64,000 bases of DNA from Nemophila menziesii (GCA_029959085.1 JARWIR010000007.1:44629137-44693136); one strand, 5' to 3'. Positions 23,401 to 36,443 are shown, numbered from the stretch's first letter. Numbers and translations: made by a program. The notes: a model not told the origin generated them from the letters alone.

Positions 23401-23999
23401 TTTGATTATCCAGATTTATTTTTATCTAAAACCATAACCTAACAGTCTTATCCATCAGTTACACTTTTTATAACCATACTCTTATGGTTTTAACCATGGT
23501 TATATAATCGGTTCGCTTTCTATCGGTTTTGGGTTTTAACCGTAACCATTTACATCCTTAACTTTTACACCTAAGATTGTAAGGATATACAAGAGTCAAA
23601 ATCCTATTACACAGAGTACTGAGTAAGAAAAATCGGGTTTCAAAAAAGACGTGTTGGAGCTACGAAGGAAAACGTGGCCAACCTACAAAATAGGGCATGG
23701 TCAGGATACTCGACCTTGGAAAGAACACAAATGTGGATGGAGCCAAGGAGGGCAAAAGTGGATGGGACCATGAGAAGAGCTAGTTTTCATCCATTTGTGA
23801 AGGAAACATAGGTACTTCTGAATCCCCACCAAGACTTGGCGCCTCAGATACATGTTGAACATATTCGTTGACCCTCGATGCCAGGTCCGAATGACGAAAC
23901 ATGATATCTTTCACATACCATACATACTTATCCCACACACAACTATTGTACAACTACGTGCAATCTCGTTCCATCTCATCGTCAAACTCACTTGGAGAC
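20485..23999. repeat. Large inverted repeat, right arm (interrupted by a solo LTR)
   Basis: This is the inverted counterpart of 10600-12535. Sequence 20485-21524 and 23108-23999 aligns in reverse with the left arm; 21525-23107 is a later LTR insertion plus its target duplication. The arm ends at GAGAC (23995-23999), where a reverse LTR begins. Neither arm encodes a protein I recognise; the 74-codon frame at 21061-21285 is not matched by a frame in the other arm. Origin is unclear: long-TIR or foldback transposon, or a local inverted duplication. Confidence 0.78.
21525..23102 (+). mobile_element. Solo LTR (Athila-like family), TSD ACTTC
   Basis: It starts TGATGTCTCCTTAAATG and ends GACCACCA. 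ACTTC is directly repeated at 21520-21524 and 23103-23107. At 1578 bp it matches the other LTRs in the window in length. Internal hallmarks are the CCTTGACGGGG and CCCTGACGG words near 22520-22700 and TCCCTGAGAACGAAT near 22991. No internal retrotransposon sequence remains, which fits unequal recombination between two LTRs. Confidence 0.93.
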
Positions 24000-24098
24000 T
24001 GTCGGTCCTGTGAGTGTGATAAATAATGCGTAAAACAAAAGAAATATAATCACCTGCAAGTGTACGAGGTTCGTTGAAGAGTAATATGAATGAGTAAG

Positions 24099-25633
24099 TG
24101 GTGGTCCTTTGTGTGTTCTAAAATAAATGCAAAAGTAATCGAACCACAACCACAAGTGTACGGTTGTCCCAAGTAGTAATAATGATTCTAGGATCGTCCG
24201 CAGGGACGGTTTGGTTAACTACAATGCTTATCAAATAATGAATGGTTGCACTTATGAAAGCAAATAAAGGTATAATGATTGAGTGTTTGTTTTTATTAAT
24301 TCTAAGTAATGAAAGACTAAATGGAAAATGCTATTAAATACTAAGACGCAAGTAAATAAATGTGAAACGCAAATATGAGAAGGTAGCACTTGAGAACGCA
24401 AGGGATCCTCCTAATTCTATTTTATAACCTATGCTGTTTAAGGGTTAAATCGGTCAATTACAATGGTCGGGATTCTAAATTCCTTATACCCCCGTCAGGG
24501 TGAACTATAAGGCTACCCTAGAGTGTCACTAGTCCCGTCAGGGTAAATATGATCCACTTTTAGATGTTTAAGTTTATTTTACCACATTGGCCCTAAAATT
24601 TGTTAAGTTCGTCAGAATCAATAACTTCTATTTTCGATTGAATAATTAAGTCCGTACCTAAACCCTCCGTCAGGATGATCCACACGCCACATATGTGGAA
24701 TAGCCTAGATACTAATACCTGTTCTTAGTTCATGACTCCAAAAACAGTAAATAATCTCAAATTATCGAAAAGAGTAAAAGACCCAATTTAATTTAATTTA
24801 ACAGAAACCCAAATTCAAACATATAAATTCAATAGAATTGGGATTCACCCATAAAACATTCTCAAGTACTTAAAGGAAATTAGCTCATACTAATTAAAAA
24901 GAAAACTAAATTAAAAGAAATGGAATTCATAATGTTTTACAGAATTAAAAATAAGAAAGACCTAATTTCCGGAATTGGATTTGGCTGAGAATGGAGATAT
25001 AGACTCTCTCTAGCTCTACAGCTTCTTCTTTCTTCCTTCTGCTTCTTCTCTCTTGATGTTTTTAATTGTAAAAAGTGAATTCTCTCTAAAAAATAGAAGT
25101 CAAGAGCTCCTTTTATAAGGTGAAATTCGGATTAGGCCTTGGGCTTAAACTTAAATCACTAATTAAAAGCCCAAGTCCATTTTCTAAGCCAAAAATCCCG
25201 TAACTGCTGCACCACCTCCACTAAAACAGCTCTAGCCGATTCGTTATAACTCCGATTAAATTGAAATCACTTGCTAAATTTCCGTAACTCGATAAGGAAC
25301 GTTTGCCTCGAGATCAGCAATCTTTGGCCTGATTTCCAGATTTGCAGCTCTAAAATGAAATTCTTTCGGGATTTATCTTCAAGCCTTGACTCCATATCAC
25401 TATCTTTGTCTCTCTTCTCAGATTCTTTTCCTAGCTAATATTCAAAACCTACAAACTTTTCACTAAAATACACAAGATTACGCGCAAAAGTTTAATAAAT
25501 CAAAAATACTAGAAATAAAATAGGAACTCCGGATTATTGCATTTTTAACTCAAAAGTCTATCAAAATATTCAAATAAACATAAAAAATGATGTCTCCCAA
25601 GGGTCGAAAATAAGAACAATTAGGGAGACATCA
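24099..25633 (-). mobile_element. Solo LTR (reverse), TSD GTAAG
   Basis: It begins TGGTGGTCC and ends GGGAGACATCA, the inverted form of TGATGTCTCCC...CCACCA. GTAAG is repeated at 24094-24098 and 25634-25638. At 1535 bp it is most similar in the window to 21525-23102. It sits inside the reverse LTR that starts at 24000. No coding sequence. Confidence 0.93.
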
Positions 25634-26345
25634 GTAAGTAAAGGGTTTTGTCCTCAAAGATTAGCAAAGTTACGATGATTGTGTTTAGAGAATCGTGTTT
25701 AGTTGCAAAGACAATAAATTACAAATATCTGTTTGGTTTTCTTAAGATTAAACTAACTGGGAATAAATTAAAATATGAAATTGAATAACTAATGATGAAA
25801 AGGTTAACTAACTAAGAATTAAATTCAAAATAACTAAGAAGGGAACAGTAATATGAGAGAGTAGTGTTTGATCCTTGATGGTAATCCCCTAAGTTGCATA
25901 ATTAGAAGTTTCTAGGCATAAATGAAAATTGGTCATTCTACGATAGTCGGGATTCAGTTCTCCTACTAACCCATTGATGTCTCCCTTTTTTTTCTAATTA
26001 TATGCCCTTAGGAGACATCATTTTAGGTGATTATTTGACTTATTTGTTAGACTTTTGAGCTTATTTGGTTATATTGCGATTTCTTCTCTTTTTTTTTTGA
26101 TCATCAAATCAAATTTTATTAATAATAAACTCCATATACCATTGTCTTTACAAATTAGACTAATTGGGGTTAAGAGCCCAAACCGAGCCTTACCCATACA
26201 TTAGGCCCACACCTTACTACTTTCTCACTCCTAACAATTACAACTTTAAAATATAAGATAAAAGGCCCACTACTAGAACATCACAATCATTAATCGGGCC
26301 ATAATAAAACGAAAGAGAAAATACAAGATAAAAAAATTACAGGTA

Positions 26346-29300
26346 TTAATCTAGTTTCATCAACATTTCTTTAACTCTTTCTTCTTTAACCGTCCATGCT
26401 TGCAATTTCATCTTAACTAACTTGAAAATCATATTACACAGCTGAACTTCATTTAAAACTTTCCCCCCATGTTCAAATTCATTTCTTAACCACCATATAT
26501 AATACACATAAGAGGTAAATAAGATACTAATAAAGGCAGCATATTCAACACTCTTAATAACAGCTACCTCATTACAAATCTCTTCAAAATCTCTCGGCAA
26601 GTTTTTAACTCTGCAACTCTCCAACACATTTGATAAAACTCTCTTACTAATAGAGAAATCAAAGAATAGATGAGTATTTGTTTCAATTGTAGATCTACAG
26701 AATAGACACAGGGGATTTGTATTAATACCCTACTGTATCATTCTATCCTTTGTACTTAACCTGTCATTTACTGCTAACCAAGTTATAAAGGAGCATCTAG
26801 GTACATTTTTCTTAGCCCATACCAAATCAAACCAATGTACCTGTTTTAAATTCTCATCAGTGATTAACTTAGCTAGTGCTTTCTTAAAAGAAAATTTCAT
26901 TTTAATATTCTCACTCCACACTTTAATATCCTCCTTATCATTCAATCTAATATCCTTCAGAATAGGTAAGATATTACCAATATTAGGTGGTAATCTCCAC
27001 CTACTTCCTCCATAGCAGCTATAAACAGTTTTATTTCTATTTATATCAACTCTGTTAAGTTCAATACCAAGCTTTTCTTGTACACTCTGTCCATCAATCC
27101 ACTTATCCCAAATGATAAAAGTATCTTTCCCATTATTAACTCTATGATGTATAAAGGTGCAAGCAAGTTTTCTAACCTTAATAATCTTCTTCCATATCCA
27201 AGTATGAGCTTGTTTTTCTTCAAGACTCCATATGCACATATTTTTTACTATATTGCATTTCACCCATTTGCTCCACAAGTTATCTTTCTGAGCATACATT
27301 CTCCAAAAAGTAAAGTGTAAACATACCAAATTTATATTATCTATCCTCAGTATGTTCAATCCACCACATTGTTTACTAGTGCATACCTTATCCCAAGAAA
27401 TTTTTGCTCCTTTTGCACCATCTACATTGCCTTTCCATAAGAAGCTATACATAAGTTGATTCAGTTTATAAATTACTTGCTTAGGTAGGAGGAAGACTCG
27501 GCACCAGAAAAGTATTTTACTTATTAGTACACACTTGATCAGCTCCACTCTACCTGAATATGAGAGTAACTTTGAAGACCAGTTATTTATACTGCTATAT
27601 ATCTTACTCACCAATTTATTGCCTTCTTTAACACTTGATTTCTTTGAGTTCAGAGGTACTCCTAAGTACCTAACAGGTAAGCAACCAATTTTAATTCCCA
27701 ATATCTCAAAAATACTCCTCCTTAAGTTATGATCAGCACCTCCATAATATATTTCACTTTTTTAATAATTTATATTCAGGCCAGACATTCTTGAGAACAG
27801 TTCAAGCCCTTTTTTAACTTCTCTAGCTGAATCTATAGCTGCCTTTAAGAAACTTAATAGGTCATCTGCAAAGATGATGTGATTCAACCTTAACTCCTCA
27901 CATTTCTGATGGTATTTAAAAGTCTTTTTATTCCCCATCTAATTGAAAAGGCTTGTAAAAAACTCCATACACATGGCAAAAAGATAAGGTGAGAGAGGGT
28001 CCCCCTGTCTCAACCCTCTCTTACCTTTGAAATACCCATAAGCCTCACCATTTACACACACAAAGTAGGTTAGTATACACACACACATCTCAATCCATCT
28101 GATGAACTGCTCAGGAAAACCAAAATCTTTTAGTATATTTAATAAAAACTTCCAATTCACACTATCATAAGCTTTTTGGAGATCCAAATTAATGGTACAT
28201 TTAGGAGCTGAGCTTTTCTTTTCATAACCAAGAACCACCTCCTGAGCAACTAAGATGTTATCACTTATATACCTGTTACCTACATAAGCTGCTTGATTGA
28301 TGGATATGATTGAATTAATAACCTTTTTCAATCTTTTACAGATAACCCTTGAAATAGTTTTATAAGAGATGTTGGTGCAAGAAATTGGCCTAAACTTCAT
28401 CACACTTGAAGCATCTTTTTCTTTAGGAATTAAGATAATATTTGTAGTATTAATCTGAGTAAGAATCTTGCATTTACTTAAGCATTCTTTAACAGCTTGT
28501 GTAAACTCTTCTCCAATTATACTCCAAGAGGACTTATAAAAGGCCGAGTTTATTCCATCAGGCCCAGGACTTTTATTATCTCCAATGGAAAATAGAGCTT
28601 CTTTGATTTCTGCATCTGTAATAGGTGCAATTAGAGTAGCACTTTGTTCAGCTATTAGAGAAGACTCTACTAGCTCCTTAATAGTATCAACTAAGCAGAT
28701 TTCTTCATTTCCATCTTCCTTTCCTAAGAGATTTGTGTAGAAATTTACAAACTCATTTTTAATAGTGTTAGGATCATCTATTATATCTCCAGCTTCATTA
28801 ACAAGAATGGAAATGCTATTCTTTGCAATCCTTCCTTTGAAAATTCTGTAGAAATATGCAAAATTGCAATCCATGTCATTAACAGATACACATTTAGCTT
28901 TTTGTTTTAGTATGTCATATTGAATAATTATAGCTTCTTCAAGTTTTTGATGAAGTATCTTTTCTTCACTAAGTATACATGAATCAGTTTCTCCTTTCAT
29001 GATTCTCATTTGAATGTCATTAAGTTGAGTCTTCATTTTTTCAATCTCAATAGAATTCTTTCTGAAATATAGATTATTAAACTTCTTGAGAGAAACTTTA
29101 ACATTTCTCTGTTTCACACATACTTTATACATACCATTACCATTAACATTAATATTCCATGCTTCCCTTACAGTATCCATATATTTATCATGAGTCACCC
29201 ATATATTAAAGAACTTGAACTAATTAGGAAAGAATTTTTTGGTCCCTCCAACATTTAAATTAATGGCACAGTGATCAGAGGTTGATGGAGGATGAATACT

Positions 29301-29945
29301 CACACTAGAGGACATAGAATCAAGCCATTTAGTGTTTATAAACACTCTATCAATCTTGCTAGCTCGGATTTGATCACTAGTTTTCTTGTTAGTCCAAGTA
29401 TAATATTGTCCACCATAACTATGTTCATATAAGTTTGAATCTTCAGCACATTCAATAAACTCTAATGCCCCATTATCTATAGTGCAGTTTAGTCTATCTC
29501 TAATATTCAATATCTCATTGAAATCTCCCATAAAACAGAGATTTTCCTTATCATACAGTTTACTCCACTTCACCATATCTCTCCATAATAATTTTCTTCC
29601 ATCATCATTACTACTTGCATACACCATGACAATGATAATCTTTTCATTATTCTCCTTCACCCTTAGCTCAAAAACCATAGCCTGAGAAGTTTGATCAACT
29701 AGATTAATATCAGCAAAGTTCTTATCCCATAAAACCCAAATTCTTCCACTATCATCCTTATTATAATTGTGCATCATTTCCCAATGAGAGAAGTAAGCAC
29801 TTATTATGGCTGGGTAATTACTACACTTAACCTTTGTTTCCAAAAGTCCAATTACCCTAACTTTATTCCTGACAAGAAAATCCTTAACATTTAACTGCCT
29901 GAGGAGACTATTAAAGCCCCTCACATTCCAAGCTGTAATGATCAT
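26346..29945 (-). pseudogene. LINE2 ORF2: endonuclease and reverse transcriptase, four stops
   Basis: A single frame runs 29945 to 26346 with stops at about 29220 (TAG), 27939 (TAG), 27764 (TAA) and 26730 (TAG) and no frameshift found. Endonuclease motifs: AWNVRGFNS, ETKV, MGDFNEI, KIDRVF and SDHCAI. Reverse transcriptase motifs: SPGPDGINSAFYK, FRPISCTN, GLRQGDPLSPYLF and, between two stops, IIFADDLL. The zf-RVT zinc-binding region (LCLFC, H) follows the last stop. It ends at EMLMKLD with no RNase H. The start at 29945 is just before AWNVRG and four bases past the end of ORF1. Confidence 0.88.
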
Positions 29946-31153
29946 ATATTGGGAGGTCTAGTAATTTCCTCACCCCCTTCATGATTGATGAACTGTAAGA
30001 CATCATGATCAATCTGATTATCTCCTTTGTTTTGCAACTTTTCAAATGAGTTCATCAGAGTAATAGAGCTTGATTCCCCTGTTTTATTATCAATTTTCTT
30101 ACTGCTTCTCATAACACTCCATTCATTCACAATTGACTTCCCTTTATCAACTAATTTATCACTTGTCTACTTAGGGATCCAAACTTTTTGAGTGTTGATA
30201 AACTTAGCCTTTACATAACCTGATTTGTTACATTTCTTGCACACTATAGGCCTCCATTCATACTCAACCTTAACTTCCTGTAAATCATCAATTCCTATAT
30301 CCACCAACACATTATCAGGTAGTTCATCTTTAATATCAACTTCCATGCAAACTCTAGCATACCCAAGTCTAGTTTTAGATTCTGTAATACTATCCATCTG
30401 AATTGGTACACCTACACCACTAGCAACATAACCGAGGCCTCTTTGTGTCCATAAACTCATTGGCACATTAATCAGTTTAATCCAAATTGGAATTCTAGTT
30501 ATGTCCAACTTATCAAATTGCATACCAGGCTTCCAAGGACAAAGAAGTAAAGGCTTACCATTAATATGCCATAGTTGTTCAAGAGCTTTATTATAACTCT
30601 GCTGATTTTCAAACTTAAACACTACACTTCCCTTTAAATTTGATTTAATTTCAACTTTTCCCAGTTCACTCCATTGATATCTTACAAAGTTAGCTATAGC
30701 ATAGAACGGAGGTGGATTATCAATGAATTGACCGATGAGACAATTCACCCATTGTTCAGAACCTTCCTCTAAGACTTCTATCGGTGGTATAGTGACCTTC
30801 TTACCTTGTATTTTTACTGGTTCATGATGTTCAAGCTTCATAGATTTATTTGCACATCCAAACAGTTGTGAGCATGGAACACTCTTTGATTCTTTTTCAG
30901 GCTCTACCAGATCTACAACTTCAACTTGAACTTCTTCTTCAATACTTTTCAATTCTTCATTAACTTGTGTCACATATCTCTCCTCCTTTTCTTCTTTATA
31001 TGATTCTGGTGTATTGAGAAGATTCGAGCTCGGTGACAACATTTCCTTAGTGATATCTCTATATTTCGTCTTCGATTTAGGTTGTTTACTCGATCCATTA
31101 CTTGCTTTGTTAGATTTTGCAGAATACAACATTTTGGTCATGATAAGAGTCAA
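29942..31153 (-). pseudogene. LINE2 ORF1: DUF4283-type protein, one TAG and degraded zinc knuckle
   Basis: A frame of about 403 codons has one TAG at about 30167-30169. Residues about 130-320 fit DUF4283 (WVNCLIGQFIDNPP, VVFKFENQQSYNKAL, WHINGKPLLLCPWKPG, PIWIKLINVPMSLW). The zinc knuckle reads CKKCNKSGYVKAKF: the first two cysteines remain, while the His and last Cys positions are Tyr and Phe, so metal binding is lost. The N-terminus is Lys/Ser/Glu-rich. The last four bases overlap the ORF2 start. Confidence 0.82.
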
Positions 31154-33392
31154 CAGAAAGATGGAAAACGAAAAAGAAAAAGTGTAAAATGAAAAATCTA
31201 GGCGGAGAAAGAGTGGTGGTGATATGGGTGAGTGTAGAAGGTGTGGCAGATGTATGAATTTTAGGGAGAGAGAAGATGGAAATTTTGCAAGATCCCAGAA
31301 ATTTTTGGGATAAACAAAAGATCCGGATAAGAAAAAAGCAAAAATTGAAAAAAAGGTGTAAAAAGTGGATAAAATCTAAAAAAAAGAAAGATGGAATAAT
31401 TTTAGTGGATGAATGTGTAGAGAGGATTTTACGATTTCTTCTCTTAGATTTGGATTATTTATGTTTTAGAGCTTTTGTGCATTTATTTGTTTGTTTTTAG
31501 TGTAAAGTTCTTATATTTATGATTTTATGGAGTATCAAGACAAGGAGAATAAATGGGAATCAAAGTCTTAGATTGCGCGTGAAAGTCAAAGGCGAAAAAA
31601 GTTGATTCAAAGAAATTAGTAGATGGGAAGAAAATCTGGAATGCTGTTACAAATAACTATTTTTAAACGTCTTAGCCACTGATTCAGCCTTGGAACATAA
31701 AATGAGGATTATATAGATTTAAGTCAGGAAGATTTAGCAAGTTGAACGGAGTGATTCTGAGTCCGGACTCAAAAGTTACAGCTGTTTTAGTAACAGCTAC
31801 ACACCAGTTACGGGATTTCATTTAAGGATTGGGCTTTTATTTCAGTTAACCTATATCCTCTTTAGAGTAAAGCCCAATCCGTTTTTCCCACTATGAATAA
31901 GCCTTAGACTTCATTGCTTAAGATACAACTCAATTTACAAAGGAGAAACACGCCATAGAGAAGTCAGAGAAGCAAAAAGGAGAGAAAAAGCTAAAGCTGG
32001 AGAATCAATTCATCCAACAACAGTCATATCAATCCTTCAAGTAGGTTCTTAATTTTATTTCTGTAATTGACAATGAATGCTTTTAATTTAATTTATTTAG
32101 TATTTAATTCTGTTATGAACTAAATTTAATTGTACCTGGGAATCGCATATTGAGTTGAACCCAAACTAGTTTAATTCATGTTTTTCCGATTTGGAATTTA
32201 AGTATTTAAATTAAATTAGCTATTTGTGTTGGCTTTTATTTTGTGCTTAAATATTATCTTTGGAGTCGCGAACTAGGGATAATTATTAGTATCTAGGCTA
32301 TTCAATATAGTGGCGTATTGATCACCTTGACGGGGGTTTAGATACAGAACTAGGTAATTGTCATTGGTATTCGTCAATGACCTTGACAGACTTGACTAAC
32401 CAATAGCCAAAGAGGTAAGAACTTGAACCATCTGAAAGTAGTTTTAATCATCCAGATGGAGTTTAGGATACCGTAGGAGAGCTCCTTAGTCCACCCTGAC
32501 GGGGGTAAGGAGACTTTAGAGTCCTGACTAGCACAATTATAGCAATCCAGCCCTTAACAGAAAGCATTTCTTAAGAAAGTTTGCGGTGAAACCCTTGCGT
32601 GACTCAAGTACTACTCTCTCCCTTGCGTCCATCCTACTTATTTGCATTATTTTCATTTCAGTAATTCATTTCAGTAATTCATTTCAGTAATTTACATTAT
32701 TTGCACTTTAGTCCTAGAAAACCCAACAAATATTACATCATTTACTTTTTCGTATTAAATAACAATTATCCACACTTACTGTGTAACATTTGAACTCATA
32801 TCCAATCCGTCCCTAAGATCGAAATCCTTTTTATCTGATATTACTTGGACGACCCGTACACTTGTGGTACGTGTCTTTCCTATTTAGGGGTGTTACGTTA
32901 TAACACACCAGGAGACACTACCCATCTCGGGCGAATAGGACGCTATCCTCCACCTTTAGTGACCCCTCCGGGGTGACCCTAGATGATTTTGGACGACTTT
33001 GTTCTTACCCTATCGACTACTTGGCTAGTCAAGGCCTCTTAGCTCATTGACTCATAACAAGCGCTTATATCCTAGGTCTGCAATTAATTCCCCCTCCTGG
33101 GTGACAATCTAACTACTTTTACTGTCCCATACTTGATCAGAGCATGAATAACTTTAAGCATAAGGATATACTCAACAAGAATTTTAGACAATTTATTTAA
33201 GGGTGAATGACATATTGGGTCTTGGAGACTAAATTTTCGTCCTATAGGAACTAGTGTGAATCTTATTTCTTTAAAGGGACCTCTAGTATGACCAAATACT
33301 AAAATACACTTTCATATAAAATAAAAATTACTAAAAGACAAAAAACAAAATGACAAGATTATTAATTTAATGAATATTATCTCGTTGAGTAT

Positions 33393-34873
33393 TGGTGGGG
33401 CCTAGGGTGTGATAAAATAAGATGTAAAATAAGTGCAAAAACACCCTAGAACTACACGGTTCTGCAAGTATACAGATCGTATGCAAGTTTTAGATAAAGA
33501 TTCGTTCCGCAGAGACTACAGAGGTTAGGAGAATCTTATGCAAACACCTAGTGCAAATAATTAAAGCTAGAGCAAGTAAACGCAAATAAAAGTAAAGATA
33601 AATAGATTTTTGTTTGGTTTTCTAATAAACTAAATTAAACTAAGAAATTAAAAGACAGAAAATAATTAGATATGAAAGAGAAGTGATATGAGAATATAGC
33701 TTAAGTTATTAGCATGTAATCCCCACTAGTTTTGCCGTTCTAAACATGTAAGGGTGAATTATGTAGTATTTCCCTAATCGGTCCCAATATGCTATCGGTA
33801 GTTTAAAATAGGATTTACCTGTGTCAATAAGGCTTCCTAAGCAAACTTTTCCTGTAATTGGTAAATAGTCAAAAAGACTAAACCATAGTGATTATCTAGC
33901 TAGGTTGGGTTGTTAGATCAAACCTAAAACTAAACGTTATGTGCTAAACATGTAATTAAACACCGTTGTCAATGGTATCCTAATCACTAGATGGTAATTC
34001 TAATGGCGGCCGTCCACAAGAACACAGAATATAAATCCAAACACATAAACAGAGAATAAAAACTATAATTCTATTTAAAACATTAAATTCCCAAATTAGA
34101 TAGATGTCAATAAAAACTAGGGTTCATACATTAATGCTAAAACTTAAGCTAAAGAAATTTAGTTCATGCAAGAAAAGAAAGAAATTACACAATTAAAGGT
34201 AGAAGAAGACATTGTTGATGACAGCTCCTTCCGGACTTCTCTCTTGTGTTCTAAGCTTCCTCTTGGCATAAGGTTTCACCAAGGATGATTTTAGAGTGTT
34301 AAGAGGCTGTATTTATAGTGTATAGGTTGACCTAATTCGTTTGGTGGAGATAACTTCAAGTAATGGGCTCCTGGCCCAACCCAAATTCGTAAGATAAACA
34401 CTGCTGCGTTGTTTTGGTCATAACTTCTTCGTTATTGGTCCGTTTGAGCTCCACGAGATACCAAAAGAATCGCAACAGAATTATCTTGACCCTTTAGAAG
34501 AAAATTACCAAATTCGGCCTATTTCTTAGGTAAAAACACCAATCTTTGGACGTGTGCAGAATCCCAGAATTTTAGGCAGCTTTTCCTTTTCCTAGTTAAA
34601 CTCAGCTTCCTTCTATCTCCAATTTCCATGCATATCTCTTTCCATAAGTTGTAATCTTTGACTTGGACTCTAATTAATCTTCATAATTATCTTTAAAGCT
34701 TCACACTAAATAAACAATTAAACCCAATATGCTCTAAAAATAATAATTCTACAAATCAAGACCCAAAATAGGAAAGTGCACTAAAATAAGCTAAAATCAA
34801 CCTATAAACTAATAAATAAGCCTAAAATGATGTCTCATGAGTATATTTTACTATCACAAATGAGGAGACATCA
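33393..34873 (-). mobile_element. Solo LTR (reverse), TSD AGTAT
   Basis: It begins TGGTGGGGCCTAGGGTGTG and ends AATGAGGAGACATCA. AGTAT is perfectly repeated at 33388-33392 and 34874-34878. At 1481 bp, its nearest relative is the LTR at 7104-8651, sharing TGATGTCTCCTCATTTGTGA at the 5' end and the CACACCCTAGG word at the 3' end. It interrupts element E5. No coding sequence. Confidence 0.95.
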
Positions 34874-34959
34874 AGTATTGATACTGCTCAATTCTAGCCA
34901 CCAGCACTGTCCACCGCCGGTACCACCGTCCAGCACCGGGGCCACCCCCGGTGGTGTAC

Positions 34960-35215
34960 TCTGAGATTTTATGGAGTATCCAAAAAAAATTTAGACTATC
35001 GGAAAAAAAAATATAGTATCAGAAAAAATATAGAGTATCAGAATAAAGTATAGAGTATCAGAAAAAGTATAGAGTATCAAAAGTAAAACAATGAATAACA
35101 GAATTAAAAGACAGAGTAATATTTAACAAATACATAGTACTCAATAAAAATATAGACTACTCTATAAAAATACAGAGTACCCAAATAAAAAATACAGAGT
35201 AATACATATTTTCTA
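34960..35215. repeat. Array of ATACTC/AGTATC motifs with A-runs in E5
   Basis: On the minus strand the units read GATACTCTATATTTTTTCT and TACTCTGTATTTTTAT, about 20-24 bp each and about nine to ten copies. They lie beside a GC-rich GGTGGTACCGG-type block, the same order as in E1. Confidence 0.75.
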
Positions 35216-36443
35216 ACAACTAACCTAAAATAAACAATGCCTATTACATATTTGAAAAACAAAAAGATTATTACCCAAGAGGTCTTGAAGACACCACCTC
35301 GTGACCTAACAAGACCGGCTATATACCCTCTTCATACTTAAGGCCACACACTAATTTTAGCACTATAAGCCAAAAACTAATTACATTTAACACCTTTTTT
35401 GTTTTTTATTTCTCTATATATACTATTTATAACCAAATGAAAATTAATCAGTCATACCCTATCTCTTTCTCTCTCTTCTTTCCACGCAGCTTGTTTTTGG
35501 TTACCCAGCTTTCTAATAGCATTCTCAGCCATGGCCATGGATGCTGGTGGCGAATCTTCTGAGATGGAGCTCATAGCTCGTTTGCGTTTGTGGTGGAGAT
35601 TTGGCGGCATCGATTTCCTGCGCCTCCGTGAAGATTGCTCGACCTCCGTGAAGACTTCTAGATCTTATGAGTAAATCCAGTCGCCTGAGCTGCACAAGGA
35701 TCGAACGAACTCCGCCATTGTTGTTCGAAGGTGAAGCCGAGAAGCTCGCTGATCCGATGATGCGATGGTGTGCAGCGCTCCAACCATCATTTGCGAAGAA
35801 GATCCGACCGAAACGAAGCTATGGTCGCAGTTCGAAGCTATGGCTGACTATTACTCAGATCTGTTTTTTTTTTACTAAAAAAGGTGCTCTGATCGAAATG
35901 CTTAGATGGAGCTTTTTTTTCTGTCTACGTAGCTTTTGCTTGTTTATTCATTTACAGTGTATGGTGATTGTAGATAGGTTTGTTTCTTTTGGTCAAACTC
36001 AATACTTTTTTTATTCTTTTTCCTTTTCTTCGTTAGATGATGTATTGTATTCTATATTCATTCAATTAAATGCATAAGACAAAGAGATGTTTACGTTAGT
36101 TAGACAAAGAAAAGGAAGGGATTAATAAATAATGCTTAAAAAACAAAAAAGCAAAAAACAAAAAGTTCATAGGCGTACGTTACTACCACATAAAAAATGC
36201 TTCCAGGCACACTTTTCGATACAACCCTTCCCTCTCATCCGAAAACCGATCCCCCACCAAACTCCACCCTCCCTCCATCGTAGCCTCCACCTTTTACTTC
36301 TTTCATTAACGGTTTATCTTTAAGATCTTTACCAGATATATGAAACTGAACATATTCTACATCTTTATTGCGTCGATTCGTTATCTTTAAGACGCCTTTA
36401 AGTGCTTTATTGAATTCTCTCTTACGTTAATCTTCTAAGAACA

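Larger units (their letters stand above)
26077..31445 (-). mobile_element. LINE2: full-length L1-like LINE with 14-bp target-site duplication
   Basis: The body is 26091-31431 on the minus strand. CGATTTCTTCTCTT is repeated at 26077-26090 and 31432-31445. The 3' poly(A) shows as TTTTTTTT at 26091-26098. It carries a purine/pyrimidine-biased 5' leader (31154-31431), ORF1 and ORF2. All reading frames stay in register, but there are five nonsense codons, so the element is dead. Unlike LINE1 and LINE3 it has no RNase H after the zinc-binding region, so it belongs to a different LINE lineage. Confidence 0.92.
25975..32920 (+). mobile_element. Solo LTR (forward), TSD CCCAT, split by LINE2
   Basis: It starts TGATGTCTCCCTTTT at 25975. 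CCCAT is repeated at 25970-25974 and 32921-32925. Its last bases read GGAGACACTA, where relatives end GACACCA, so the terminal CA may have decayed by a C-to-T change. Removing LINE2 and one target copy leaves about 1591 bp, the length of its relatives. It lies inside the reverse LTR that starts at 24000, giving three nested levels at this point. Confidence 0.9.
24000..33200 (-). mobile_element. Reverse Athila-like LTR, interrupted twice, far end lost
   Basis: TGTCGGTCCTGTGAGTGTG at 24000 parallels TGGTGGTCCTTTGTGTGTT at 24099 and is the inverted 3' end of the same LTR type. Its own sequence resumes at 25634-25974 and 32921-33200, between inserted solo LTRs. These parts hold the expected order of motifs (CGATAGTCGGGATTC, CCGGGGTGACCCT). 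The expected terminal GAGACATCA is not found before the MULE-like terminal repeat at 33201, so the far end is missing or displaced. GAGAC at 23995-23999 may be its target duplication, unconfirmed. Confidence 0.65.
33201..35266 (-). mobile_element. MULE-like element E5, partial, split by a solo LTR
   Basis: The left edge GGGTGAATGACATATTGGG (33201) followed by TCTTGGAGAC matches the inverted right end of E1 (minus strand of 57661-57686: GGTGAATTATATATAGGGTC). Further matches to the inverted E1 3' region are a GACCTCTAG word and CTAAAAGACAAAAAA near 33333. After the solo LTR come a GC-rich ACCGCCGGTACCACCG block (34910-34950) and the TACTC motif array. It is E1's 3' half in reverse. Its gene-like half and other end are missing; E4 starts at 35267 in their place. 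Confidence 0.65.

Noticed and set aside
24099..24103. Preference for GTAAG as integration site (also at 7099-7103)
   Set aside because: Only two of the target duplications share it, and others are ACTTC, CCCAT and AGTAT; this can be chance, and the 7099 site cannot be confirmed without a 3' LTR.
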